Shown here: positions 8,333 through 17,009 of the stretch, piece after piece
Layout: each line of letters starts with the position of its first letter
Position numbering within the stretch: position 1 is the first letter of the stretch
Origin: Bradyrhizobium diazoefficiens
GTDB taxonomy: Bacteria > Pseudomonadota > Alphaproteobacteria > Rhizobiales > Xanthobacteraceae
Assembly: GCF_018129965.1 (NCBI RefSeq)
Contig: NZ_JAFCKW010000029.1
Location: 1-64,000, forward strand
Length of the DNA stretch: 64,000 bases
Reading direction: 5' to 3'
The notes under the pieces: generated by a model
Database searches by the model: none
Seen by the model: the letters and a program-made list of their open reading frames with translations, nothing else
What the model was told of the DNA's origin: nothing
Made by a program: the position numbers and the translations under genes

Positions 8333-8941
8333 CTACGTGCCCAGCACCATCTCCTCGACCTCGCGCAGCTGCTCCTTGCCGAAGAACATCTCGTTGCCGA
8401 CGAAGAAAGTCGGCGAGCCGAACGCGCCGCGGGCGACCGCCTCCTCGGTGTTCTTGATCAGCTTGCCCTTCACCTCCGGCTCCTGGGCCCGGGCGAACAG
8501 TTTTTGGGCATCGAGGCCGGAGGACGCCAGCGCTTGAGCTGCGACTTCAGGGTCGTCCATCTTCTTCGGCTCGCGCCACATATGGTGGAAGGCGGCCTCG
8601 ACGTATTGTTCGAACACGCCCTCGGCCTGCGCGGCGATTGCCGTTCGCATCAGGTTCAGCGTGTTGACGGGGAAATGCGGATTCCAGACATAGGGCTCGA
8701 CCTTGAAGCGTTTGAGAAAGCGCTCGGTCTCGACCGCCTGGAATTCGCGCTTGTTCTTGACGCCGGCGAGCGTCTCGGCCGGTGACTTGTTGTTGGTCGA
8801 CTTGAAAATGCCGCCAAGCAGGATCGGCAAATATTCGAATTTGACGCCGATGCGCTGTTCGATCGCGGGGATCGCGAGATGACTGAGATAGGCGTTCGGG
8901 CTGCCGAAATCGAACAGGAATTGCGGGGCTGTGCGGGTCAA
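8333..8941 (-). CDS. 2-hydroxychromene-2-carboxylate isomerase / DsbA-family protein
   Basis: A 202-residue DsbA-like thioredoxin-fold protein of the HCCA isomerase/kappa-GST group. The N-terminus FLFDFGSPNAYLS matches the family's first strand and active-site turn, where a serine replaces the DsbA Cys pair; GAFGSPTFFVGNEMFFGKEQL is the cis-Pro region near the C-terminus. Enzymes of the group act with glutathione, some in naphthalene breakdown; no such pathway is seen nearby. I chose TTG 8941 because an AGGGAGA box lies just before it; ATG 8971 is an alternative. Confidence 0.85.
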   Translation of the reverse strand: MTRTAPQFLFDFGSPNAYLSHLAIPAIEQRIGVKFEYLPILLGGIFKSTNNKSPAETLAGVKNKREFQAVETERFLKRFKVEPYVWNPHFPVNTLNLMRTAIAAQAEGVFEQYVEAAFHHMWREPKKMDDPEVAAQALASSGLDAQKLFARAQEPEVKGKLIKNTEEAVARGAFGSPTFFVGNEMFFGKEQLREVEEMVLGT

Positions 8942-9061
8942 AATCGTTCTCCCTGATATGCTTTCCCGCATTGTGGCGGAGGGAGCGCCACAGGTCTACC
9001 GTTTAATGATGGTCGTAATACTTTGCGTGATCTCGTCGGGCGCGGGCGAGTCCCGCGCGCC

Positions 9062-9658
9062 TCAAGTGCAGTCGCTGGAGGCGAGCTTGACGATGTGGTC
9101 GCGGATGTCGGCGGGCCAGTCGGCGATCAGTCCGGTGAAGCGCCGCCGGTCATCCGCGAACAGCGCCCGCGAGGCTTCCTCGAACTGCGGCAGATTGCCG
9201 GCCATGGTCGACATGAAGTGATAGGCCGCATCGCGCGCCTGCCGCTCGCTGTCCTTGTCGCCGCTGGCGCGCCTCGCTTCCTCGACGAGCTTGCGCAGCG
9301 CGACCGAAGCGCCGCCCGGTTGCGCGTTGAGCCACTCCCAGTGCCGTGGCAGCAGCGTCACCTCGCGGGCCACCACGCCGAGCTTCGGCCGGCCGCGGCC
9401 GCGCGGCTCGCTCGGTGGCGCGGTCTCCTCGACCGGGGGCGGGACAAGCTTCGCCAGCCGCGCCAGCACCTCGCGATCCCCGCCGCGCAGATCGAAGTCG
9501 ATCGATCGTCCGGTGCTGTCCTCGAAGATGATGATGGGCTCGTCCGGCCGCGGCGCCATCCGCTTGACGACCAGCGCGACCTCGCCTGCCGGTCCGGAAA
9601 CCAGACGGCGGTGGCCCTGAAAGGCGGTGAAATTCTTTTGCATTGGAATCATTGCCAT
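9062..9658 (-). CDS. DUF2239 family protein
   Basis: A ~198-residue soluble protein I recognise as DUF2239, a family of unknown function. Features: FTAFQGHRRLVSGPAGEVALVVKR near the N-terminus, a FEDSTGRSIDFDLRGG segment, a basic RGRGRPKLGVVAREVTLLPRHWEWL stretch at about 87-111 that looks suited to DNA or RNA binding, and a helical C-terminus. The start could be the first ATG (9658), or the ATGs two or five residues later. It diverges from the glutathione transferase gene across a gap with two identical palindromes, which may control both genes. Confidence 0.85.
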   Translation of the reverse strand: MAMIPMQKNFTAFQGHRRLVSGPAGEVALVVKRMAPRPDEPIIIFEDSTGRSIDFDLRGGDREVLARLAKLVPPPVEETAPPSEPRGRGRPKLGVVAREVTLLPRHWEWLNAQPGGASVALRKLVEEARRASGDKDSERQARDAAYHFMSTMAGNLPQFEEASRALFADDRRRFTGLIADWPADIRDHIVKLASSDCT

Positions 9659-9682
9659 AATTGATCACGTGGGGCAATTTAA

Positions 9683-9719
9683 TACCCGGGTAAATTTTAG
9701 GCGTCAATATACCCGGGTG
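9683..9719. promoter_or_regulatory. Paired ACCCGGGT palindromes (putative operator)
   Basis: TACCCGGGTA at 9683-9692 and TACCCGGGTG at 9710-9719, with centres 27 bp apart, lie in the only AT-rich stretch of the gap between the divergent DUF2239 and glutathione transferase genes. Two copies of the same palindrome about 2.5 helical turns apart in a shared promoter region look like a dimeric repressor or activator operator. The first is 25-34 bases from the DUF2239 start. Which protein binds is unknown. Confidence 0.6.
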
Positions 9720-9808
9720 AAACTCCCGTCCGGATGGCTCGACATTGTGGTGCCAGGCTGGCAGGAAGCGCGGCCGACCGACCACGCCAAAGCCTGGGGA
9801 CCCCACCA

Positions 9809-10474
9809 ATGCTGACCGTCCACCATCTCAACAATTCCCGCTCGCAGCGGGTGCTGTGGCTGCTCGAAGAGTTGGGCGTGCCCTACGAGATCGTGCGCTA
9901 TCAGCGCCAGCCGGACATGCGCGCGCCGAAGGAGCTGCTTGCGATCCATCCGCTCGGCAAGTCGCCTGTCATCACCGACAACGGCAACACCATCGCCGAG
10001 TCCGGTGCGATCATCGAATATATCATCGCCACCTACGGCAACGGCCGTCTGATCCCGCCGCCGAACACGCCGGAGCGGCTGCGCTTCACCTACTGGCTGC
10101 ATTATGCGGAAGGCTCCGCGATGCAGCCGCTGCTGTTGAAGCTGCTGTTCACGCTGATGCCGAAGCGCGCTCCGGCGTTGCTTCGCCCGCTGGTCCGCAA
10201 GGTCTCGAACCAGGCGCTGACCGCCCTGGTCAATCCGCAGCTCAAGCAGCACATGGATTATTGGGAAGGCGAGCTAGGCAAGAGCGAGTGGTTCGCCGGC
10301 AACGAATTCACCGCGGCCGACATCCAGATGAGCTTCCCGCTCGAGGCTGCGCAAGCGCGCGGCGGGCTCGAGCTCGGTCATCCCAAGGCGATGGCGTTCC
10401 TGGAGCGCATACATGCGCGGCCGGCCTATGCCAGGGCGCTGGAGAAGGGCGGGCCGTATCAGGTGGGGCGGTAA
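9809..10474 (+). CDS. Glutathione S-transferase
   Basis: A 221-residue cytosolic glutathione transferase that conjugates or reduces electrophiles with glutathione. The N-terminal thioredoxin-like domain (1-80) shows NNSRSQRVLWLLEELGVPYE with the catalytic Ser, PLGKSPVITDNG (cis-Pro) and the glutathione-contact motif ESGAIIEYI. The helical C-terminal domain includes FTAADIQMSFPLE. Its stop codon lies inside the hairpin at 10465-10490. Transcription probably starts in the AT-rich region with the paired ACCCGGGT palindromes. Confidence 0.93.
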   Translation: MLTVHHLNNSRSQRVLWLLEELGVPYEIVRYQRQPDMRAPKELLAIHPLGKSPVITDNGNTIAESGAIIEYIIATYGNGRLIPPPNTPERLRFTYWLHYAEGSAMQPLLLKLLFTLMPKRAPALLRPLVRKVSNQALTALVNPQLKQHMDYWEGELGKSEWFAGNEFTAADIQMSFPLEAAQARGGLELGHPKAMAFLERIHARPAYARALEKGGPYQVGR

Positions 10475-10490
10475 GTTTCCCTACCGCCCC
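10465..10490. terminator. Hairpin overlapping GST stop codon
   Basis: GGGGCGGTA and TACCGCCCC form a perfect 9-bp stem with an 8-base loop. It spans the stop codon of the glutathione transferase and ends 11 bases before the converging MFS gene's stop, so it could end transcription from both sides. There is no T-run. Confidence 0.5.
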
Positions 10491-10500
10491 GGGGATACGA

Positions 10501-11796
10501 TCAGTCCGCGTGCAGCACGCGGCCGCGTGTCTCCGGCAGCGCGAAGGCTGCGATGAAGAACAGCGCGTAAGCCGCCACCGCGAAGATCGCGATCGCGTTG
10601 GCAAGCGACGTCGACGCCGACAATGCGCCGACGAGGAAAGGAAACAGCGCGCCGATGCCGCGGCCGAAATTGTAGCAGAAGCCCTGGCCCGAGCCGCGCA
10701 GCCGCGTCGGGTAGAGTTCGGTGAGGAACGCGCCGATCCCAGAGAAATAGCCCGAAGCGAAGAAGCCGAGCGGGAAGCCAAGCACCCACAGGATCTCGTT
10801 TGTCAGCGGCAGCTGCGTGTAGAGCAGCACCACCGCCATCGCGCCGATCGAGAAGATCAGGAACAGATTGCGTCTGCCGATCCGGTCGGCGAGCCATGCC
10901 CCGACGAGATAGCCGATGAACGAGCCGACGATCAGCGTCGAGAGATAGCCGGTCGAGCCGACGATCGACAGATGACGCTCCTTCGTCAAGAACTGCGGCA
11001 CCCAGAAGGTGATGGCGTAATAGCCGCCCTGACAGCCCGTCGCCGCCAGCGATGCGAGAATCGTGGTCTTCAGGATCGGGCCCGAAAAAATTTCCCAGAG
11101 CGCCGGACGATCGCCGCTCGCAGCCTGCCTGGCGCGGGCCTTGGCCGCGATCTCGGGCTCGGTGACGGAGCGGCGGATATAGAACACCAGCAGCGCCGGC
11201 AGCGCGCCGATCACGAACATCCAGCGCCACGCCGTCTCCGCCGGGATCAGCGAGAACAGGATCGCCTGCGACAGCACCGCAAGGCCCCAGCCGACGGCCC
11301 AGCCCGACTGCACCGAGCCGACGGCGCGTCCGCGATATTGCGGCCGGATCGCCTCGCCCATCAGCACGGCGCCTGCCGCCCATTCGCCGCCGAAGCCGAG
11401 GCCGAGCACGGCGCGCGCGATCAGGAGCTGTTCGAAATTCTGTACGACCGCACAGACCAGCGAGAAGAACGAGAACCAGATGATGGTGATCTGGAGCGTC
11501 CTGACCCGGCCGATATGGTCTGAGAGATAGCCGCCGAGCCAGCCGCCGATCGCGGAGGCCAGCAGCGTCACGGTGCCGGCAAGACCGGCGGAGGCCGCAT
11601 CGACCTTCCACAGCGCGATGATGGTGCCGATCACCAACGGATAGATCATGAAGTCCATGCCGTCGAGCGCCCAGCCGGCCGCGCAGGCCCAGAACGTCCG
11701 GCGCTCCGGCGGGTTCATGTCGCGATAGAAAGCGAGAAGGCTGGTGTCTTCGATTTCCGCGCGCTCGATGCGCTGGATCGGATCGGCTGTGCTCAT
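10501..11796 (-). CDS. MFS transporter (12-TM, organic acid/sugar:H+ type)
   Basis: A 431-residue major facilitator with about 12 membrane segments. Family signatures are GGWLGGYLSDHIGRVRTL after TM2, RAVLGLGFGGEWAAGAVLMGE around TM4-5 and LADRIGRRNLFL after TM8. The GMDFMIYPLVIGTI first helix and GEWAAGA motif resemble the sialate/aromatic acid/metabolite:proton symporters. The substrate cannot be read from sequence. ATG 11796 was chosen since a GGGGGAAA box precedes it; an upstream in-frame ATG at 11859 would add a non-membrane arginine-rich leader. Confidence 0.88.
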   Translation of the reverse strand: MSTADPIQRIERAEIEDTSLLAFYRDMNPPERRTFWACAAGWALDGMDFMIYPLVIGTIIALWKVDAASAGLAGTVTLLASAIGGWLGGYLSDHIGRVRTLQITIIWFSFFSLVCAVVQNFEQLLIARAVLGLGFGGEWAAGAVLMGEAIRPQYRGRAVGSVQSGWAVGWGLAVLSQAILFSLIPAETAWRWMFVIGALPALLVFYIRRSVTEPEIAAKARARQAASGDRPALWEIFSGPILKTTILASLAATGCQGGYYAITFWVPQFLTKERHLSIVGSTGYLSTLIVGSFIGYLVGAWLADRIGRRNLFLIFSIGAMAVVLLYTQLPLTNEILWVLGFPLGFFASGYFSGIGAFLTELYPTRLRGSGQGFCYNFGRGIGALFPFLVGALSASTSLANAIAIFAVAAYALFFIAAFALPETRGRVLHAD

Positions 11797-11894
11797 ATGT
11801 GTTTCCCCCGGCAGTGTCTTGAAGCCGCGCGGTCGTAGCACGCACGGCAGCCGGAGCAAGGCGGTGCGCGCTGTCTAGCTATGCAACATCAGGG

Positions 11895-13646
11895 TCACTG
11901 CCCGGCAGCCTCTGCGCCGCGGGTGCGCGGATCGGGCGCGCCGAGCGGCCCGTTCGGCGTCACGAGAATCGAATTGGCGGACGTCTGTCCCATCGGCTCG
12001 ACGATGAGGTGATCCATCGCCTTCAGTTGGAGCAATACATCTTCCGGGAAGCCGCGTTCGACCCGCACCTCGTCCGGCAGCCATTGGTGGTGCAACCGCG
12101 GAGCGGCAACGGCGGCGGCGACATCCATCCTGTAGTCGAGCACGTTCACGATCACCTGCAACACGGTCGAGATGATGCGGCTGCCGCCGGGCGATCCCGT
12201 CACCAGCACCGGCTTGCCGCCCCTGAGCACGATGGTCGGCGACATCGAGGACAGCGGCCGCTTGCCGGGGCCCGGCAGATTGGGTTCGTAGCCGACGAGA
12301 CCATAGGCGTTGGAGGCGCCGACCGCGGCGGTGAAATCGTCGAGCTCGTTGTTGAGAAGAACGCCGGTACCCTCCGCGACGAGGCCGACGCCGTAGCTGA
12401 AGTTCAGCGTATAAGTATTGCTGACGGCGTTGCCGCCGCCATCGACGACGGAGAAATGCGTGGTGTTGGTGCCTTCGTGCGGCGCGGGCGGGGCGGACAC
12501 CACCTGTTTCGACGGCATGGCGCGCGCGGTGGAGATGCCGGCGCGCAGCTTGGCGGCGTAGTCCTTCGCGATCAGTGTCTCGATCGGTGCATTGACGAAA
12601 GCGGGATCGCCGAGATAGCGCGCGCGGTCGGCATAGGCGCGCTTCATCGCCTCGATCAGCAGATGCAGCGATGCCGGCGATCCCTGCTTCAAGTCTGCAA
12701 GCTGAAAACCCTCGAGGATGTTGAGGGTCTCGACCAGCACAACGCCGCCCGACGAGGGCAGCGGCATCGAGACGATATCGTAGCCGCGATAGGTGCCGCG
12801 CACCGGTGCGCGGATGACAGCCTGATATGACTTCAGATCCGCCGGCGTCATGATGCCGCCGGCATCGGACACGGCCTTGGCGAGGCTGTCCGCAACCGCG
12901 CCCTCATAGAAGCCGCGCGGACCTTGCGCCGCGACAGCCGACAGTGTCTCGGCGAGGTCGCTCTGGATCAGCCTGTCGCCCTCGCCGAGCGGCGTGCCAT
13001 CGGGGCGCGAGAAGATCTTTGCGGAAGACGGCCAGCGCGCGAGTCGCCGGTGCCAGCCCGGCAAGGTATCAGCCATGTCGTCGCTCACGATGAAGCCATC
13101 GCGCGCGAGCGAGATCGCAGGCTCGAGCAACTGCGCCAGCGTGAACTGGCCCGAGCCGTATTTCTCCAGCGCCAGTGCAAGGCCCGCGACCGTGCCGGGC
13201 ACGCCAATGCCGAGCGCGGAATCGCGCGACTTCGCGGTGTCGGGCTTACCGTCGGGCCCAAGGAAGACCTGCGGCGTGGTCGCCGCCGGCGCGGTCTCGC
13301 GATAGTCGATCGTGATGTCTTCGTTGCGCTCGGCCGAATGGATCACCATGAAGCCGCCGCCGCCGATATTGCCGGCGCGCGGATAGGTCACCGCCATGGC
13401 AAAGCCGGTCGCCACCGCGGCATCGACCGCATTGCCGCCGCGCCTGAGGATGTCGGCACCGATTTGCGCAGAGATCTTCTCCTGCGCCACGACCATGCCG
13501 TGCTCGGCGGCGACGGCGTGCACGGTGTAGAGCGCAGGCGGAACATAGACGCGCCGCGCATCCTGTGCGATGGCCGACGCAAGACCAAACGCCAGAGTGG
13601 CAATGACGGCGAAAAATCTCCGCCGTGCCGGATATGACGACATCAT
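11895..13646 (-). CDS. ggt: Gamma-glutamyltransferase
   Basis: A 583-residue periplasmic proenzyme that hydrolyses or transfers the gamma-glutamyl group of glutathione. A signal peptide covers about 1-28 (ending SAIA-QD). The self-cleavage nucleophile is Thr395 in NTTHFSVVD, giving ~39-kDa and ~20-kDa subunits; DYRETAP (Arg116) matches the substrate-carboxylate arginine, and PLSSMSPTIVLRGGKPVLVTGSPGG style segments form the C-terminal subunit's oxyanion/binding loops. Single gene, divergent from the UMF1-type transporter at 13747 with a 100-base gap. Confidence 0.93.
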   Translation of the reverse strand: MMSSYPARRRFFAVIATLAFGLASAIAQDARRVYVPPALYTVHAVAAEHGMVVAQEKISAQIGADILRRGGNAVDAAVATGFAMAVTYPRAGNIGGGGFMVIHSAERNEDITIDYRETAPAATTPQVFLGPDGKPDTAKSRDSALGIGVPGTVAGLALALEKYGSGQFTLAQLLEPAISLARDGFIVSDDMADTLPGWHRRLARWPSSAKIFSRPDGTPLGEGDRLIQSDLAETLSAVAAQGPRGFYEGAVADSLAKAVSDAGGIMTPADLKSYQAVIRAPVRGTYRGYDIVSMPLPSSGGVVLVETLNILEGFQLADLKQGSPASLHLLIEAMKRAYADRARYLGDPAFVNAPIETLIAKDYAAKLRAGISTARAMPSKQVVSAPPAPHEGTNTTHFSVVDGGGNAVSNTYTLNFSYGVGLVAEGTGVLLNNELDDFTAAVGASNAYGLVGYEPNLPGPGKRPLSSMSPTIVLRGGKPVLVTGSPGGSRIISTVLQVIVNVLDYRMDVAAAVAAPRLHHQWLPDEVRVERGFPEDVLLQLKAMDHLIVEPMGQTSANSILVTPNGPLGAPDPRTRGAEAAGQ

Positions 13647-13746
13647 CGAGCTTCCGCCGTGGCCTTGGGCCGGTTCACACGCGCTGCTGCAATGCTATAC
13701 GGTCTGCTCGAAGACAGGCAAAACTGTTCGTGAAGAGGACTTCGGA

Positions 13747-15135
13747 ATGACGACGATCGCCCCGGATGGGCGCCTGACGGGCGCGCTGCGGACCTATCCG
13801 CCGCGCGCAGCTGTCATCAGCTGGATCTTCTTCGATTGGGCTGCGCAGCCCTATTTCACGTTAATCACGACCTTCGTGTTTGCGCCTTATTTCGCCACCA
13901 GCATCGCGCCAGATCCCGCCACCGGCCAGTCGCTGTGGGGCTTTGCGATGGCGGCAGCAGGCCTTGCGATCGCGTTGATGTCGCCGGTGCTCGGGGCCAT
14001 CGCCGATGCGTCAGGTCGCAGGAAGCCGTGGATCGCAGGATTCGGCGCCCTGCTGGTGCTGGCGGCTTCCACGCTGTGGATCGGCAAGCCAGGCGATCCC
14101 TCCATCATTCCGCCGCTGTTGCTGGCCGTCGCTCTCGCCAGCGTCGGAGCGGAATTCGCCACCGTCTTCAACAACGCGATGATGCCGACCCTGGTGCCGC
14201 CGGAGCGGATCGGCCGGCTCTCCGGCACCGGCTGGGCCACCGGTTACATCGGCGGTATCATCAGCCTGATCATCGTGCTCGGCTTCCTTGCCGCCAATCC
14301 CGAGACCGGCCGCACCCTGCTCGGGTTCAAGCCGCTGTTCGGGCTCGATCCGGTCAGCCATCAAGGCGATCGCATCGTCGGACCGTTGACCGGATTGTGG
14401 TTCGTCATCTTCGTGACGCCGTTGTTCCTGTTCACGCCCGACTATCCGGCGAAGCGTCCGCTGCGCGCGGCGCTGCATGAAGGCCTGTCGGAGCTGAAGC
14501 AATCGATCAAGGGACTGCCGCAGCAGAAGTCGCTGGCGGCGTTCCTGCTCGCCAACATGATCTATACCGACGGCCTGGTGTCGCTGTTTGCGTTTGGCGG
14601 AATCTATGCCGCCGGCACCTTCGGCTGGCACACGATCCAGATCGGCACCTTCGGCATCATCCTGGCGATCGCCGGCACGTTCGGCGCATGGATTGGCGGC
14701 AAGCTCGACGATTCCCTCGGGCCGAGGTGTGTGATCGCCAGCAGCTTGCTGCTGCTCCTGCTCGCGGTGGCGGCGATCCTTCTGGTCGACAAGGACAGCG
14801 TGCTGTTCGTCACCGTCTCGCCGCCCCAGCCCGGTGCTACCCTGTTCTCGAGCGCGGCCGAGCGCGCCTATCTCGTGCTGGGCTGTCTGATCGGTGCCGC
14901 CGGCGGGCCATTGCAGGCGGCGTCGCGCACGCTGCTGATCCGTCTCGCGCCGAAGGATCGGATCGCGCAGTATTTCGGCCTGTTCGCGCTGACCGGGAAG
15001 GTGACGTCCTTCATCGGCCCGCTGCTGATCGGCATGATCACGGCGGTGACCGCCAGCCAGAAGGCCGGCATGGCCGTGCTGGTGGTGTTCTTCGTCGCGG
15101 GATTGGGACTGCTGATGCGGGTGCGGGAAGAATAG
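13747..15135 (+). CDS. UMF1/ATG22-type MFS transporter
   Basis: A 462-residue membrane protein with about 12 helices. The start AVISWIFFDWAAQPYFTLITTFVFAPYFA is the hallmark of the UMF1 (ATG22-like) branch of the major facilitator family; LSGTGWATGYIGGIISL and LLIRLAPKDRIAQYFGLFALTGKVTSF are further family pieces. Fungal Atg22 exports amino acids from the vacuole, but bacterial substrates are unknown. A GAGG box lies just before ATG 13747. The gene converges on purH across a palindromic element. Confidence 0.9.
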   Translation: MTTIAPDGRLTGALRTYPPRAAVISWIFFDWAAQPYFTLITTFVFAPYFATSIAPDPATGQSLWGFAMAAAGLAIALMSPVLGAIADASGRRKPWIAGFGALLVLAASTLWIGKPGDPSIIPPLLLAVALASVGAEFATVFNNAMMPTLVPPERIGRLSGTGWATGYIGGIISLIIVLGFLAANPETGRTLLGFKPLFGLDPVSHQGDRIVGPLTGLWFVIFVTPLFLFTPDYPAKRPLRAALHEGLSELKQSIKGLPQQKSLAAFLLANMIYTDGLVSLFAFGGIYAAGTFGWHTIQIGTFGIILAIAGTFGAWIGGKLDDSLGPRCVIASSLLLLLLAVAAILLVDKDSVLFVTVSPPQPGATLFSSAAERAYLVLGCLIGAAGGPLQAASRTLLIRLAPKDRIAQYFGLFALTGKVTSFIGPLLIGMITAVTASQKAGMAVLVVFFVAGLGLLMRVREE

Positions 15136-15149
15136 CCCGCTGTCGTCCC

Positions 15150-15235
15150 GTAGCCCGGATGGAGCGCAGCGCAATCCGGGACAGTCATTGCAAGGTGACG
15201 ACAACCCGGATTTCGCTTCGCTCCATCTGGGCTAC
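15150..15235. repeat. Palindromic element in convergent gap
   Basis: GTAGCCCGGATGGAGC on the left and GCTCCATCTGGGCTAC on the right are inverted arms with one mismatch. It is the same family as 67-149 and sits between the converging MFS and purH genes. Confidence 0.8.
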
Positions 15236-15250
15236 TCGGTCGTCGAGAGA

Positions 15251-16843
15251 TCAATGCCTGAAGTGCCGCGTCCCCGTAAACACCATGGCGATGCCATGCT
15301 CGTCGGCTGCCTTGATCACCTCGTCGTCGCGCATCGAGCCGCCGGGCTGCACCACGGCGGTGGCGCCGGCCTCGATACAGGCGAGCATTCCGTCGGCGAA
15401 GGGGAAGAACGCGTCCGACGCCACGACCGAGCCCTTTGTGAGCGGCTCGGCGAGTTTCAGTTCGGCCGCCGCGTCCTGCGCCTTGCGCGCCGCGATGCGC
15501 GCTGAATCAACGCGGCTCATCTGGCCTGCGCCGATGCCGACGGTGGCGAGATCCCGGGCATAGATGATGGTGTTGGACTTGACGTGCTTGGCGACACGGA
15601 ACGCGAATTTGAGATCGCGCATCTCGGCATCCGTCGGTGCACGCCTGGTGACGACCTTGAAGGTCATGTCGTCGACCACGGCGTTGTCGCGGCTCTGCAC
15701 CAGCAGGCCGCCGGCCACCGTCTTGGCGGTGAGACCGGGCGCGCGCGGGTCGGGCAGGCTGCCGGCGAGCAGCAGCCGCAAATTCTTCTTGCCGCCGATG
15801 ATGGCGATCGCCTCCTCGCTGGCATCCGGCGCGATGATCACCTCGGTGAAGATCTTGGTGATTTCGCGCGCAGTGTCGGCATCCAGCGCGCGGTTCATCG
15901 CGATGATGCCGCCGAAGGCCGAGGTGGAATCGCAGGCCAGCGCCTTGCGATAGGCGCTGACGAGGTCGGGGCCTTCCGCGACGCCGCAGGGATTGGCGTG
16001 CTTGACGATGACGCAGGCCGCGGTGCGCGCGGCGTCGAATTCGCCGATGCATTCATAGGCCGCATCGGTGTCGTTGATGTTGTTGTAGGAGAGCTCCTTG
16101 CCCTGCAGCTGCCGCGCGGTCGAAACGCCCGGACGCTTGTCCGGCGTCGCATAGAACGCGGCGGTCTGGTGCGGGTTCTCGCCATAGCGCAGCGACTGGA
16201 TCAGCCGGCCGCCGAAGGCGCGGAAGTCGGGCGCGTCGATCTCGAGCTGGCGGTTGAACCAGTTGGAGATGGCGGCATCGTAAGCGCCGGTGCGCGCATA
16301 GGCCTTTGCTGCAAGGCGGCGGCGCAGCTTCAGCGTGGTGGCGCCGTTGTTGGCGGCGAGTTCGTCGAGCACGGCCTGATAGTCCTGCGCCTCTACCACG
16401 ACGGCGACGTCGTCATGGTTCTTGGCGGCGGCGCGAATCATCGCGGGGCCGCCGATGTCGATGTTCTCGATGCAATCCTCGAAGCCCGCGCCTTTGTCGA
16501 CGGTCGCCTCGAACGGATAGAGGTTGACGACGAGGAGGTCGATCGGCGCGATGCCGTGCGCCTTCATCGCCTCCGCATGCTCCTTGTTGTCGCGGATCGC
16601 GAGCAGGCCGCCATGCACCTTCGGATGCAGGGTCTTGACGCGGCCGTCCATCATCTCGGGAAAGCCGGTGAGGTCGGAGACGTCTTTCACCTTCAAGCCT
16701 GCAGCAGCGATCGCCTTGGCGGTGCCGCCGGTCGAGACCAGTTCGACGTCATGGGCGGCAAGCGCCTTGGCGAACTCGATCAGGCCGGTTTTGTCGGAGA
16801 CGGAAAGCAAAGCACGGGTGACGCGGCGGGGTCGGTCAGTCAT
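15251..16843 (-). CDS. purH: Bifunctional AICAR formyltransferase / IMP cyclohydrolase
   Basis: A 530-residue enzyme that does the last two steps of IMP synthesis: formylation of AICAR by 10-formyl-THF and ring closure. The N-terminal MGS-like cyclohydrolase domain (1-~200) shows ALLSVSDKTGLIEFAKAL, STGGTAKAI, TGFPEMMDGRVKTLHPKVHGG and NIDIGGPAMIRAAAKN; the C-terminal transformylase domain has LRYGENPHQ, VIVKHANPCG and SDAFFPFADG. ATG 16843 gives the family's normal N-terminus. It lies downstream of the heparinase-like gene and rsmB on the same strand, an order I recall as common in Rhizobiales. Confidence 0.97.
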   Translation of the reverse strand: MTDRPRRVTRALLSVSDKTGLIEFAKALAAHDVELVSTGGTAKAIAAAGLKVKDVSDLTGFPEMMDGRVKTLHPKVHGGLLAIRDNKEHAEAMKAHGIAPIDLLVVNLYPFEATVDKGAGFEDCIENIDIGGPAMIRAAAKNHDDVAVVVEAQDYQAVLDELAANNGATTLKLRRRLAAKAYARTGAYDAAISNWFNRQLEIDAPDFRAFGGRLIQSLRYGENPHQTAAFYATPDKRPGVSTARQLQGKELSYNNINDTDAAYECIGEFDAARTAACVIVKHANPCGVAEGPDLVSAYRKALACDSTSAFGGIIAMNRALDADTAREITKIFTEVIIAPDASEEAIAIIGGKKNLRLLLAGSLPDPRAPGLTAKTVAGGLLVQSRDNAVVDDMTFKVVTRRAPTDAEMRDLKFAFRVAKHVKSNTIIYARDLATVGIGAGQMSRVDSARIAARKAQDAAAELKLAEPLTKGSVVASDAFFPFADGMLACIEAGATAVVQPGGSMRDDEVIKAADEHGIAMVFTGTRHFRH

Positions 16844-17009
16844 GAGCAAGATCCTCTGTCTTAAGGAGTGTCTATGCCCAGGCGCGCGGCGGATATGTCC
16901 CGCGCTTCCCGATGGTGCTCCATCCAAGGTCGCCAGTCGCGCGAGAGAGGGCTCGATAGCAGCTTTTGGCGCGCCTCTCAACGGCTAGATGGGACCGGAT
17001 TGCGCCTGT

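Noticed and set aside
9745..11523. 592-codon plus-strand frame across the GST and MFS genes
   Set aside because: It crosses two genes on opposite strands with clear families; its product is arginine/alanine-rich noise.
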